Of a DNA stretch of 64,000 nucleotides, positions 32,965 through 45,900 are shown piece after piece. Under the pieces are notes generated by a model that was not told where the DNA came from, did not search any database, and worked only from the letters and a program-made list of their open reading frames with translations. This DNA is from Brachionus manjavacas (Eukaryota > Rotifera > Eurotatoria > Ploima > Brachionidae). The stretch is taken from NCBI GenBank assembly GCA_019054805.1, contig JAHQIY010000001.1:5160501-5224500 (forward strand), read 5' to 3'. Made by a program: the position numbers and the translations under genes. Each line of letters begins with the position of its first letter. Within the stretch, counting starts at the first letter, position 1.

Positions 32965-34126
32965 ACTTTTACGGTAAAATATCAGGCTAAAAACATTCTG
33001 TAGTTAATCTTGTGTGTTAAATCGGATGTTTTGTACCAAATGCACCAATTTTTGTTTTTTTTTAAGACAGTATTTGCCATCATCTTGTTGGGTGCTGCTC
33101 ATTAGATTCGAATTGTTTTCTTGTTTTTTTCTTTCGTAGATTTAATTCAAGAACAAAATCAAAAAAAAGGTATAAAAAATGGAATGAAAAAGATTAGGGC
33201 TAAAAAAATTAATAAAAGATTTTTATGAGTTGTTGACTCTCAATTATAATTGAAAAAAAAAATTAAATTTATCTCATGTTTTTTTCACTTTTTTATATTT
33301 TCCCTTATGAATCATCAAATTTTTTTGAAAAATTTTTATCCTTAATCGTGAGATTATCTCTTCGAAAATTAAGTTATTATTTGTATTTACATTATTAAAT
33401 TAAATTATTTAATAGAAATATTATTTTCTTCTCTAATTGTACACATTTATTCAATACATTAGAGCTGAAAAGAAGGCGCCGCCATTCGGAACTGTCCTGG
33501 AAAAACTTCTTCAATTAAAATAAAACAATAATTTAGGAAAAGATTTATTAAATTATTATTTATTTATTATCGAAAAAAAAATATTCTAATATTATTCTTG
33601 AAATTATTATTTATTTTAAATAAATAATAATGATTTGATTGAGGGAATAAATTTATTAATTGAATCAGAGATTCGATTTATGATGACAGAGACAAAGTGG
33701 GGCGTTGAATATATTGAAAAAAAAATTTAGTTATTAATTTTTAGAATAGCTCACCACAAGCTTTATATAATGGTAAGCATTAATGCTACTTTTACAATTA
33801 ACTTGGCAAAATAAGTTTAGAATAATAGAATTATCTATGAAATCTTCAATGAAGCTTAACTCAAAAACGTTGCAGTATCAATTAGTACTACTTCTTTATT
33901 TATTTAGGTGCTGTATTTGAATACTATGCTGCTACCGATTGTCAAATAAATGCTTTATAAAGCTTTATATCTTTCCTTATGTATTTAAAACTTTGATAAA
34001 AAAAAATTATCCAAAATTTACTTGTAAAATTTTTTTTCTATTCAAAATTATACATATTTTTGCTCTAATCATAGCAATATAATTATTAAAAAAAAAGTCT
34101 TATTTTATAAAATTGAATAAAATAAA

Positions 34127-35159
34127 ATGTCTGACTCGGATAGCTCGGATAATAACGACTCGATTTCAGTCGAACTAAACGAGTGGAGCGACATAACGCC
34201 AATAAATCAAGTGATTTAAATTTTTTCTTTTAAATTTTTAATTATAAAAAATTTGGGCTTAGGATCGCGAAACAAATGACATTTGTCGGATCGCTTATAC
34301 GGAAAAATTTAACAATGTTTTCGGCTATTTTCGTGCTGTCTTGAAAGCAAACGAAATCAGCGAAAGAGCTTTTGACCTGACTTACAAAGCGGTTGTGCTA
34401 AACCCGGCTAATTACACCGTATGGTATTACAGGCGCATTTTGCTCAGAGAGCTTGGCAAAGATTTGCATCAGGAGCTTAAACTAATCACAAGAATAATTG
34501 ATCAAAATCCAAAAAATTACCAAGTGTGGCAGCATAGACGAAATGTAGTCGAGCTCCTGCAGGATCCCAGCAGAGAGCTTGAATTTACTGAAAATATTTT
34601 GCAACAAGATTCGAAAAATTATCATGCATGGCAGTACCGGCAATGGGTCACCAAAGCCTTTTCTCTTTGGCACCAAGAACTAGATTTTACCAGTAAACTA
34701 ATCACGGTCGACTGTAAAAATAACAGTGCTTGGAATCACCGGTTTTTCTATCTGAAGAACACGGATCATTCCGAAAGTGTATTGAACAGTGAAATCGATT
34801 ATTGCTTTGAGAAATTGAACCTCAACATCAATAACGAGAGTGTGTGGAACTATCTTAGAGGTGTGGTGGATCTAATGGTCAAAGAAGGCTACTTATATCC
34901 AGAAAAAGTTTGTGATTTTTGTAAGCTCAAACTTCAGACTACAAAAGAAGACGAATTGTCACCTTTTTTGATTGCATTTAAAATCGACTACAACTGGGCT
35001 AAAGCTATTGAGAACAAAAACTCCGGTACAAATGAAACAAAAGAATATGTGCAAGAATCAATTCGATACTTGAACTTATTGGCGCAAAAATACGACATCA
35101 TTCGTGCCAATTATTGGAAATATTTGCTTTCTAAATGGAACCAAGAATTTAACCAATAA
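34127..35159 (+). CDS. FNTA: Protein farnesyltransferase / geranylgeranyltransferase-I alpha subunit
   Basis: Two exons, 34127-34210 and 34263-35159, joined in phase across a 52-bp intron to give 326 aa. The protein is the shared alpha subunit that, with FNTB or PGGT1B, attaches farnesyl or geranylgeranyl groups to CAAX proteins such as Ras and Rho in the cytosol. Exon 1 supplies the conserved NEWSDITPINQ start region. Exon 2 carries YFRAVLKANEISERAFDLT and five PPTA repeats, including LNPANYTVWYYRRILL, QNPKNYQVWQHRRNVVELL, QDSKNYHAWQYRQWV and NNSAWNHRFF. The W-x-x-R signature of each repeat is present. It is close to the human length (379 aa) but with a shorter acidic/proline N-terminus. Confidence 0.95.
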
Positions 35160-37972
35160 ATAAATTAAAGTTTTTAATTAGAAAATCTTTGACTAAATCA
35201 GCTTTTTTTGAATAAAATATATCTGTTCTAGTCAGCTAGTCATTTTCATATTGTTAAGATACCACAGCTCAATAGATAAATAATTTTTTTGACATAAATA
35301 TGCAAATGAGTTTGTAGGAATGTTGGATTTGTTTGGCCTAAAAAATAAATATAAAAATAATTGACTTTTTTTATCTCCCAGTGCTCTAGTGAAACAAAAC
35401 TGTTTGTTTATCGACGTCTGGAAGATTATATGAGTTTGTTAATTAAACAAAGCATTTTTAGTTTGTGAGATGTCTGTCGCTGCCTTTCGTAATCTTACTC
35501 CCTTGCTAATTGGAAATTAATTTCCATATATATCTAGAAACTGGTTATTTAAAATTTTATTGATTATATTTTTGTTTTTTATTATATCCTAGGCATAAAT
35601 GAATAAGATTACAAATTATTTGAAAATATTAAAAAAAAGTTAAAAGGAATTTTACATCGTTAATATTATTATTGAAAATTAGTTAACATTTTTTTCTCCA
35701 CAAAAAAACACTCATAAATTTTACTCAAAAAGTTTATTTTAACCGGAGTTATCGTTTTTTTAAAAATCCAAAATTTCAATGCAAAAGTTTCTTCTTTCAA
35801 GCAAGAATTTATAAATTTTCAAAAATCCTGAATTTCAACCCAAGCTAAATAAAAAAAATATTTCATTTTAAAATTGGTCCATCAAGTGACTTTTGGGTGG
35901 GAAGTTTAAAATAAAACAAATTGAGCTTTCAAATAGAAAATATATATATTTTTATAAAAGATTTACCACTCAATTGCATTAATTTATAACTCCTATTTTT
36001 TAAAATAAATTAAGCTTTAATACTTTAAGTATCAATAAATAGTGAAGCTTAAAGAAGGTTCTTTATAATTAAATTTAATAAGCAGAAAAGTAAATATTCT
36101 AATTAGCTTTTGAAAAGTGTAAAACAAAATCTTAAATAATGGGCAAAGTTATATATAAGTTGTGAGTTCTATCAATAAAATTTTAATAAATAAAAAACAT
36201 TTTTCTTTATTAATTAGCAATAAAAAGTAAATGATAATGCGTGTTTATTATTAAATGAGTGTCAAATCTCTCTGTCTTGGAAAAAATTTTCTTTAAAGAA
36301 AATTTCATTAGAAGTGAAAATATCATCATGTTAAATGTAAGCAACTTAAATCACGATTTAAATTGGGAAAATATTGTTTATTACCTAATATTCCTGCAAA
36401 TTTTTTTTTCAATATTGAAAATCTTTAATTCAAAAAATTCGAATACTGTTTATCTAAAAACATTTTGTTTAAATTAAATTTTAATATTAAATTGAGTGAC
36501 AAAAAAAAGTGACTAAATTCAAAAATTTTGTTGTATTTTGTGATTTTAATGAAACCTTATTTTTAAATTAAAACATTACTAAACACTTATTTTGATTAAT
36601 TTTTTCTAGAATAAAATCAGTTAATTAAAAGCATAATTTAAAACTGCTAATAGCTTATAAAATAAAATTTTGTATCAAATATCAATTAGAAGTAGGAAAA
36701 TAGATCATTTTTGAAAATTTTCGCATTCAAAATTAATTTTAAATGTTTTGACTTAATTTTCAAAAAGAATAAAAATGTAATTTTTTTTTTGATTAACAAA
36801 CTTAAATAGCGTTTTCTGATATAAGTTCTTTATATTAATAAACTGACCGATTTCGGCTTTATGAAGCCTTCCTCAAAGTTTCTTAATTTAAGTAATAAAA
36901 CTTCACAGTCAATCACTTAGAAAGCAAAAGAAAAACTTTATTTAATTTCTTTACTTTTTCATGTATCTTAATTGAATTAAATTTAAAAATATCATCTCTA
37001 ATGCAAGTAGCTTATTTTTCATGCTAAATAAAATGAATTTTTTTAAAGTCTTTCATTCAAAAATCTAAAAACGAGCACTTAAAATAAAATTATCATTTTA
37101 GGCTTTCAAAATATGTGATTTATTTTATCAAAAATTAAAACTATTCAAATGCCTTTTTAAATAATAACCCAATTTTTATTCCTTTAAAAAACACAGTTAT
37201 CAAATCTGAGAATACTTATAAAATACCTTTTTAAGAATCACTAGTCTGAAACTTTTTGCACTTTTTTAAAAACCTGAATTTGAAAATTTAAATAATAATT
37301 TTTGCTTTTTTAATTCAAAACTAATTAAAAAGTTATTGAAATTAAAATAAAATACAGACTAAAAAACCAATTTTGTATAGCTTAGTTTCAATTATCTTCA
37401 TTTTAAAGAATTCACATAAAAGTTCAATGAATAAAAACCAAAGGCTTCTAATTAACACGACAGATTAATTTTCTAAAATTTACTTTCCAGAACTTAGTTT
37501 AACTAGTAAGATAAAATAAGAAAAATTAATTTTCGAATAATTCAAATTTTAATTTTTTAAGTGGAATTTTGTTAAAGGATTGTTAACGCAACTGGAATTT
37601 AATTAATTTTTTTTTATTTTTATTTATTCTACCTCAGCTTGATAATAAAGAAAAAATTTATAAACAGTCTAAAAATACAAATGGTAACTGATGAGTCTAA
37701 AACTAATAAAAGATTTATAATATACTTAAGTACTAATTGATTTTGTATTCAATTTATATATAAATTACGTAACTAACAAAAATATTTATTCGTTTTGAAT
37801 GATTGATTAAAAAATTTGTTTTAAATTTCTTTATTGTATTTTTATATGAATATTTCCTTTTATTTAACAAAAAACTTCCTAAATTAACAAAATTTTAATT
37901 AAATTTAATCAAACATTCCGAGTCACGTTCAATGAAATTATCAATTAAAATAAATAATTAATTAATTTTTTA
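35160..37972. other. Intergenic AT-rich DNA
   Basis: No gene is supported. The stop of FNTA overlaps an AATAAATAAATTAAAG run that may give the polyadenylation signal. One conspicuous GC-richer motif lies at 36843-36895 (separate entry). Confidence 0.4.
36843..36895 (-). repeat. Element-derived motif with small stem (TGAGGAAGGC...GCCGAAA)
   Basis: On the minus strand TTTGAGGAAGGCTTCATAAA then GCCGAAATCGGTCAG. The GGCTT/AAAGCC stem flanked by TGAGGA and GAAA resembles both a sequence common in invertebrate retroelement ends and, loosely, a hammerhead ribozyme core. It is probably a solo element fragment. Confidence 0.35.
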
Positions 37973-38907
37973 TTATTGAGATTTTTTTCTGCTATCGGTG
38001 TCGTTCCAGTCAGCTTTTTTGAAGTATTGCTCCGTTTTTCGGAAGGTCCAGTATGGAGTTAGTACAAACGCAATCAAACATAAACCAAAAATTAGATTAA
38101 AATTCCAAAAAAAAGGCATTGATTTTTTCAAATCCCAATAGTACCAAATTTCATATAAAATAGTAAATTCAATCACTGATCTCAAATGGAAAACATATAT
38201 CAAAATTAGCTGATTGATTTTCCAAAATAAATTCTCAATTGCTTTGGCTTTCATTAGACAAAAAGAAATGCAAGAAAATAGAGTGCTCATTTCGAGCGTG
38301 AAAACCCAAATTGGAAAATAGTGACCAAGGTCGTAGTAAACAGTGAGCAGAAATCCAGTTATGGAGACAAAGTGGTGCGCATGGAGCGCTTTGCTAAAAG
38401 TCTTGAACATTACATCAAATGTTATTTGAGCTAGAACTTCGAATGTAAAAAATCCTAAACATGATGCTATTAGAATGCTGCTTTGAACTGTAGTTGCTTT
38501 TGCTATATTTGTCTGTAGTTCTATGTCGAAAAATCTTTCATAAAAACAGCATGATGATCCAAAAAAACCAAAGATTCCTCTCACAACAGCCAAGTCCCAG
38601 AACATTTTTTCCTTTCTCTTTAGGTTCCTTTTATTAATTTTAAATTAATTAAAAAATATTTAAAAAAAAATTACTGATAAATTTTTGAAAAATTGCTAAA
38701 TATATATCTGGACAAAAAATAGACTAAAATTGTGATTATTAAGAAAATCGTGGAAAAAATTATCTCTCCAGTATTTGTTAAATTCATAGTGCCAAAATCA
38801 TTTTTGACAAAAATGTCATTGCCTACAAGCTTATTAGAAAGCTTATTAAACGGTTCATGGGACATCATTTTGCTAAGAATACTTGGTAGAATCTCATCTT
38901 GAAACAT
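37973..38907 (-). CDS. CLN8: CLN8-like TLC-domain ER membrane protein
   Basis: Two exons, 38675-38907 and 37973-38627, are joined in phase across a 47-bp intron to give 295 aa (human CLN8 is 286). CLN8 is an ER/ER-Golgi membrane protein that helps export lysosomal enzymes; loss causes neuronal ceroid lipofuscinosis in mammals. The first exon gives an N-terminal region and one membrane helix (IIFSTIFLIITILVYFLSRY). The second gives RKEKMFWDLAVVRGIFGF, a TLC domain with ALHAHHFVSITGFLLTV and LEMSTLFSCISFCLMKA, then LFWKINQLILIYVFHLRSV and TPYWTFRKTEQYFKKADWN, all matching CLN8 block by block. The C-terminus KKSQ is a dilysine ER-retrieval signal, as in CLN8. Read as separate frames, the gene looks like two unrelated small proteins. 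Confidence 0.9.
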
Positions 38908-39313
38908 AGTCTTTAAATACAGTGTAGACTAGTGATAACGAGTACGATCACAAGTCTTAAGATAAATTTTTTATTATTAGATACATTTTGAAGCTAGTTT
39001 TACGTAATAATGGACTTGATCAAATGATCGAGTTATCTTTGAAATAATAGAATGATTTATTCCCAAATTGGAGGCACATGCTTTTTAGTAAAGGATAATG
39101 TTTGCTTTAAACATGATATGATTTATTCAATTCTAAAAAAAGACATTTTAAATTTTTATTTGGTTAAGATAAATGAACTATCTAAAAAATATGTAAAACA
39201 AAAACAATTTTTTTATAAAACAAAATTTGTATAAAATATTATAAAATTGTATCCATTTAAAACATGTTTAATACAATAAAATTATTTGATTCATTTTTGG
39301 TAAATGTTTATCG

Positions 39314-41724
39314 TTAAAGCATTCTGAGCTTGGCCAACAATTCATTGACAAATTTCTAGACAAAATTAATTTTAAAAATTAGAATTATTTTAAAAATAAT
39401 CAACACTTACATAAACTTCTTCTTTGCACTTTTTCACTTTGGTCAATTGTTTCTATTATTTAGAATAAATAAAATTAATAATCATTCCTAAAAAAATTCA
39501 TTTTATTTGAATATTATTTTTGTTTTTTTAGAGCAATTAGCTTAAGACAACCTTCCCTTTTCTTATTATCAAGATTATATTCATTAATTTCCGAAGAAAA
39601 ATAAATTATTTTTTGATATTTTGTTTTTCAGCTAATTGTATCTAAATATATATTACAAAGCAATTTTTTCTTTTCATCAATAGACAATATTTATTTAAAT
39701 AAAAATCTCATAAATATTTTTCATCAAGATATTAATTGCGCAACACAATTTATTCTTTTTTTAGTGTTATTTAAATTTTAATTCAAAAATAAAAATTAAA
39801 AATTTGCTAATCTGGGTCACCTTTCTTTATTTATTTTTATTTGGAAAATGATGAGTGTTTGTATAAATGAAAATTTTGCTAAATTATCTCTAATAGATAG
39901 CATTACTAGCAAAAATAAATATTTAAGAACATTGTGGATGTGCTATACAAAAGATTGTCAAAAATGAAAAACAATTGGCAATGATTTTTTATAATCGTTT
40001 AATTTACTACAAAGTCACATATCATTTTCTTTTGCGTAAATAAAGGTTTTGTGAAATTTAGTACAAAATGAAAAAAAGAACAGAAAAAATGTAAAAAAAA
40101 TTGAATAACTTTTTTTCTAAAGGTTTAAACTTAGTTCTGTAAATGCAACATAGTGCAATTTTCAAAGTTGCATCAAATATCAAAGCCTGCTAAATTTGCA
40201 GAGTTATGCAGAAATTTAATTTCAATATAATCGAGCGTGGTGCAATTTGCAGAGATTCTGCACACCATTAGCAGACTTTTACAGTTGATGCAACTTTGAA
40301 TATTGCACCATGCTGGATATACAGAATTTATTTTAAACTTTTAGATAAAAAGTTATTAAATTTTTTAATACTTTGTTCTGTTCTTTTGTACTAAACTTCA
40401 CAAAACCTAAATAAATAAATATTGAAATATAATAATTTACAAAAGCTAAATTAATTGCTTTATGAATTTAAAAAGCTAATAGGTTCAATATATCATGTAA
40501 ATGCATCTTCTGTAAACATTTCAAGAGCATCAAAATGAAGAAGATAATTTTTTAACGAAAATAAAATTCCCTGTCGGCAAAAAATAAATAAACTAATTTC
40601 GACAAAAAAATTGCAACAAATTTAAAATCATTAATTTATATTTTTTGATAATTTTTTTATTATTAATTCATTGCTTCAAGTTAAACATTTAAAAATAAAA
40701 TATGATGTTTAATTAGCTTTTTAATTCATATTTTTGATAATTTTTGCAAATGTTTAATTTTTTTAAAACGGTTATGGGTTCTTTGCTCATTTTATTTGTT
40801 CTAATCTACCTCAATTTTTGCAAAGGGATTTACGCATATTAAATTTTGTAATTAAAGTAGTAAATTAATTAATTTATCAATATTTTACGAACTTAATACG
40901 ATGGGACCCAGCGATGTGATCACTTTGAGCCCTTGAATTATAATAAACAAACTTGTAAATTTTCTAATAAAAAAAAAAACAACAGTACAAGTAGCTTTTT
41001 CTCTTAGATCAATTTATTAAATACTGTTGTTCCGGTTTTATTTTTTTTAATATTCTATTATAAAAAAATAACTAGAACTAGGTACTCTCTTGAAAATTAA
41101 AACTTAAATTTTTTTTTTCAAATAATTATCTTTAATATAAGCTTGAATATTTTAATTTTTTTTCAATTTTTAAATAAATCAAATTTCTAATAAAAATTTC
41201 TAAGCAAAAAGAAAATAAAAGTTTACTTACCAAAATATGATACTCTCGTTCCTTATCAGTATCCATATCGAGCAAAGAGTCAACCAAATCATCGGCACAT
41301 ATATCATAATCATCTTTTGTATCATCGTCCTAGGCAAAAAATAATGAAAAAACAATAAAAATAAAATTTAAATTACAGAAATGTCAAACAAGAATTTTAG
41401 TTGTTCATCAATCCAAAACTCGACTTTCAAGCGTTTCTTGATGAGTGCCATTTGATGGTTGGGGTATTTAGCAGTCAAATACTTTTCTCTGTCATCTATT
41501 TTTTCTTTGAAAATGAGGCCGCTGAATTTGACATTGGTGCTGCATGAGGACGCGGTCGAATTCGAGTTCATCTTGGCTCGACTAATACTGTTGTTCATCT
41601 CGCTGTTGTAGTTAATTATCGACTTGATCGGATACTGATTTAGAATGGAAGAGGCGTTCGGAGTGGAGGAGCCCGAGGTGGCGCCTATGAAGCCATTCTT
41701 TGAATACTTGCCATCGTTTATCAT
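39314..41724 (-). CDS. PPP1R14: PPP1R14 / CPI-17 family protein phosphatase 1 inhibitor
   Basis: Four minus-strand exons, 41377-41724, 41231-41329, 39411-39452 and 39314-39355, all joined in phase 0, give 176 aa. CPI-17/PHI-1 family proteins inhibit PP1, especially myosin phosphatase, when phosphorylated on one Thr. That site is visible as YLTAKY (Thr84), matching the V-T-V-K-Y motif, followed by the core helix region IKKRLKVEFWIDEQLKFLFD, the acidic DDYDICADDLVDSLLDMD (family I-D-x-D-x-L-L-D) and the terminal helix VKKCKEEVYKFVNELLAKLR. The N-terminal 70 residues are Ser/Asn-rich and not conserved. The 1.78-kb third gap (39453-41230) is long for this genome and contains a long inverted-repeat element. 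The paralogue within the family is not resolved. Confidence 0.88.
40036..40415. mobile_element. Long imperfect palindrome (foldback/MITE-like), about 380 bp, inside a PPP1R14 intron
   Basis: The left half (from TAAAGGTTTTGTGAAATTTA near 40041) matches the reverse complement of the right half (ending CACAAAACCTAAAT near 40413) through GTACAAAA..GAACAGA, CTAAA.GTTTAAA, TTCTGTA, GTGCAAT.TTCAAAGTTGCATCA and CTGC. The arms are about 160 bp with small indels around a roughly 60-base centre. No open frame. This resembles a MITE or foldback element. Confidence 0.75.
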
Positions 41725-42912
41725 CTTAGTGGATCAAGACAACTTTCATCTAGTGGAATAGCAAAGAGTCTAAAAAGAATACTCGAATTTTAGAGCATGG
41801 GGAAGGAAAATTTACTTAGACTAAATGACTTGGCTAATCAAACAATATGCATTTATCATAACTTTATCTCTATTCAAACATAAAATTGGATCTTGTTTTT
41901 TAAACATGTCTCATTAATTCATTTTTGAAGATAATTAAGATTTTGTTCAAACGGAAGCTCAAGGCTGAGCGAAGCTAAATGCCAAATGGAATAAAAAAAT
42001 TAATTTAAATTCATAGTTTATTCACTGATTCTTGTTCAACTATTTTGCATGCTAATTAGAAAAAAAATAAAAATAAAAGAGCATTAATCTTGTGCCAAAT
42101 TTAAAAAAATCTATTTCCCTAGGGCGAAAATCAAAAGCAAACAATCACAAAATTATACTGTTGCCTCAAACGTCGGTCTGGTAATGCGCTGAATTCAAAT
42201 AGTTGTATTCACCATCTATCGGATCTAGGCGAAAATTGATCAAATTTGCTTCTAAAAATTCCTAACTTGCTCGATTAAGGCCTCATCTAAGCTTGAATAT
42301 GCTGCCGGATGAGAAAAGAAAAATCAAAAAATCCTATTAATTCAATCAGTCATTTGGAAGAAATTAATTTTTTCCAATCGGCTGAATGTCAGCTAGATTA
42401 ATGAAAACTAGAATTTTTAAATACTGTGCGAGTGGCATGAATTCTTATAGAGCTATAAATTTCAAGTATCGGTGACACTTGTCACCTCAAAATCAAAAGG
42501 TTTATTTTTTTTGGGTTAAACAAAAAAAAGCGTTTAACTAAAGCTAATTTAATGGGAACTTTTTGGCATATTTAGATCGGCTCATAAACTTGTGCGCAAA
42601 TGGGCCTCTTAAATTTTAATAAACTTTGAGATTATTTATTCTAGCTGGCCTAGTTTTGTATAGTAGCTTTTAAAATCTCGACTCAAGATTTAATTAGAGA
42701 TAAATCTAGTTTTAATGTACGGCCCAAACTAACCTTTAAAAGATGCAACATCAACTTACGTATAAGCTTTGTCTAATCAACTAAGCTATTTAAATGTAAA
42801 TCTTAAACTAAGATCATTAAGCCTTGTGACTTAGTTGATCTTGTTTGATTATTTATTTAAATATTGTCGAATACTTTGGCCATCCGCTCAAATATTTGCT
42901 CCTAGTTAGACC
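41725..42912. other. Intergenic between PPP1R14 5' end and last exon of the Ig-receptor gene
   Basis: No gene seen. TCTAGGCGAAAATT near 42226 matches the A-box region of the SINE-like repeat at 16812. The remainder is AT-rich. Confidence 0.4.
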
Positions 42913-45900
42913 CTAATCGAATTGAATAAGTTTTGATCTGTTACTTATGAATGAAGTTTCGGAAGTTTCGACAATGCTTTTTTTGCCACTCAAACTGGGA
43001 CTTGGCTCTAGATCAGTCATTTCGTAGTCAAACAAATTCATGTCCAGATTGTGGCCTTCATATTGGGACATTTTGCGCGCCTCACCAATGTCCGTGTATT
43101 CGTTGATGGGCTGAAAACACTGGCTCCCGCGCGTTGTGTACACATTCTAATAGAATATTAGTGTCATCGTTTATCAGTTTTTATTTTTTTAATTGCAATA
43201 AAATTATTTAAATTAAATTAATTTTTTTTAGCCATAATAGATAAGAAAAAGAACTGACAAGACAAAAAAATTACCTATCCTTCAAATTCTTAATTTCACG
43301 AATGTAAATTAATATATTATATCTTCATATTTTCTTAAGATTAATTTATTAAAACTCAATTTGATAATTTCAAAAAAAAAATTTGATTCAATTTAACAAA
43401 AGTCACCAAATTTTGTACAATCTTTAAGAAATCTTGAGAAAATTTACTTTTTTCGGGCAACGTTCCCTCCCTGAAACTTAAAATTCCTCATTAAATAAAA
43501 TTTGATTATTTTCTGTTCGATTTTTTTTTCTGAAAGAAAATATGAGGATTAAAAAAATCTTTAGATTGTAATTTTTTAGAAATCAAAAAATTCATAAACA
43601 ATGTCAAATTTTTGATGCTATTTGTGCATTTCTATAAAAAAATATCATCTTTATCATATTATCTAATATAAAAAATATTGTACTGAAAGTAATTAAATTT
43701 TGGGAAATTTTTAAGTTCTAGATAGGGAGCGCTCCTGTTTTCCGAAGAAGCTAGATTTCCTCAATTTGTCTATAATAAACTTAAAGGTTGGAAAAAATAC
43801 GATCACAATTTTTCTGAAATTAGCAAATTGAGTTAAGCTTTATTGAATACCCGTAAGTATAAGTAAAGTTTTATCTCCAGTTAGGGCCGCTTTTTGAATG
43901 GGATAATGGAGACTGCTTCGTTCTACAGAATGGAAATACAAAAAATGAAGTAACAATTCTAAATGATTTTCCTTTGAAGTCAATAATTAGATGAATTAAA
44001 ACATCAAAATAATTTATTTAAGTCTAATATACTGTTTTTATATACTGTAAAAACTTAAATTTTTAATAACCTCATTTTACTCTTTTTTTTTGAAATTAGC
44101 TAGCCAAAGTCAACCCTTTCCCAGAGAATGTCATGAACGAATCAATGAATTAAAAGTAGATAATTAACTTCTGAAAAATGCCAGAATTCAGAAAAGTAAA
44201 TATTCAATTTTTTACTCTTTTTTCTAAAACAAAAGTTTTATGCTTATATGAAAAGTGATGATTAAAAAATCAAAATGAAATTTAAATTACTATTATCACA
44301 AGTGCTTTTACATATTTTTCAAGAACTCGTTAACATATATGTAAATAAAACTATTTACCTCAACAGTGCTAGTGGTATCCCTTAACAAATTTCATTAAAT
44401 ACTTGATATTTTGCAATTGGCATATAGTTTAGAAATAAATTTTGTTTATTTGTATTTAATAATTGCTAATTACAATAAACTCATATCTCTTAATATTTTT
44501 GTTTAACTTTAAATGTTACAAACCAAATACAAACTAGATTTTAATTAAGGAGGAACTTCTAAGACCGTGATAGAACTGAAATTTAACTTGAGATTATAAC
44601 AAAGCTTATTTTTGATACAATGCTATCTAAGAACGTTTACTTATAGTAAGGTTTTCAACAAACTTGATTAAAAATTACAAATAATGAGAATCTCTAAAAT
44701 TGCATAAGAGTGCTTTTAAATAGCATTTAATTATACCGTTTGGCGAACAAGTGTAAACTTTTGACAACAAAAATTTTATTTTAAAAAAAATCATTTAGAT
44801 TTGTGTCAAATATATCAAATATAATTGCATTTTTTATTCGAATTTTTTTCTTTTATTTTTCTCTTTTAAAAACACTTAAAAAATTTAAAGATGGAAGATG
44901 ATTTTTGAATTTAAATTATGAATTTTTAAGTCATCAAAATATTAAAGCTCATTAATATAATTTATAAAGTTAAAAAAAATATCTCAAAAATAAAATAAGC
45001 TTGTAACTCTATGTAAGATTAATTTTTCGTTTATAGTCTAACAAGTGATATATTACAAATTTGTTATACTTAATTGATCTTATATAATCTTTAAATTAGG
45101 TTTTGTGAATAGAAAGAATAGCTCATTATAAATTTTCTCATTAATAAATTAAAAAGACAAATTACTTTTTTTTGTTTATTTTAAATTAAAGACGAACTAA
45201 ATAAAACGAAAAATATCTGGCAACTTGAGGTTTATGTCAATGTTTGATGCTCAAAATGTTCAAATCAAGTTTTAATTATGAAATAAATCATTATTTTTCT
45301 ATTTTATAATATTATTATTATTATTTATTTTAAATGCCACCTATATGGTGATGTAAAAAAATAAATAAAATAAAATTAAGTAAAATTGTTAGGTAAATTC
45401 TAAATTATAAATGAAGTAATAGTTTTATTGCTATATGTTAAAATATTTAATTTAATTTTAGTTTTATCGTTTCTAAAAATAAAAACAAAAAAAAATTCAA
45501 TATGCAGTATTTTTTAGATTTGCATCCCCAATTACAAGTACAAAATTGATCATAAACTTCTATTTCTCAAATAAATACAAAGATACCGACTCCATTGTAC
45601 AGTTGGTATCTTACCATTTCTTCTTTCTTCTTGAACTGTTTAAAACTTAAACATATAGCATCTATGATTACTTTTTAAATTTTCTATTATACTATATTTA
45701 ACTTATTTTAATTTTTTTTTTGATTTTTTATAATCTGAATGAGCTTTAGATAAACAAATAAATAAATAAAAGATAATTCAAAATTTAGATATTTTAAACT
45801 ATCAAAGCAATTTACACTTTTATTTTATTTTAAAAGAGTAAATGATTAATGTCTTTTTATAATGTAAAATAATACGACAAATAATTAAAATTTTTTTAAA

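Larger units (their letters stand above)
30394..34126. other. Intergenic between divergent FEZ (-) and FNTA (+)
   Basis: 30400-30960 is GC-richer than average and probably holds FEZ 5' UTR and promoter sequence. Near 31762 ACGGCCTTAATGGTCG followed on the minus strand by (AAAT)-type runs looks like a solo LINE 3' end. A strong hairpin lies at 32918-32962. Nothing else coding is recognised. Confidence 0.4.

Noticed and set aside
40880-40945. Mixed-composition segment tested as the third PPP1R14 exon
   Set aside because: Reading in the required phase hits a stop and lacks family residues; the true exons were found at 39411-39452 and 39314-39355.
43720-43800. Candidate alternative last exon of the Ig receptor on the minus strand (reads NKLRKSSFFGKQERSLSRT)
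   Set aside because: Acceptor and phase fit, but there is no donor and the in-phase exons 47399-47535 and 42913-43146 already complete the gene; kept only as an isoform possibility.
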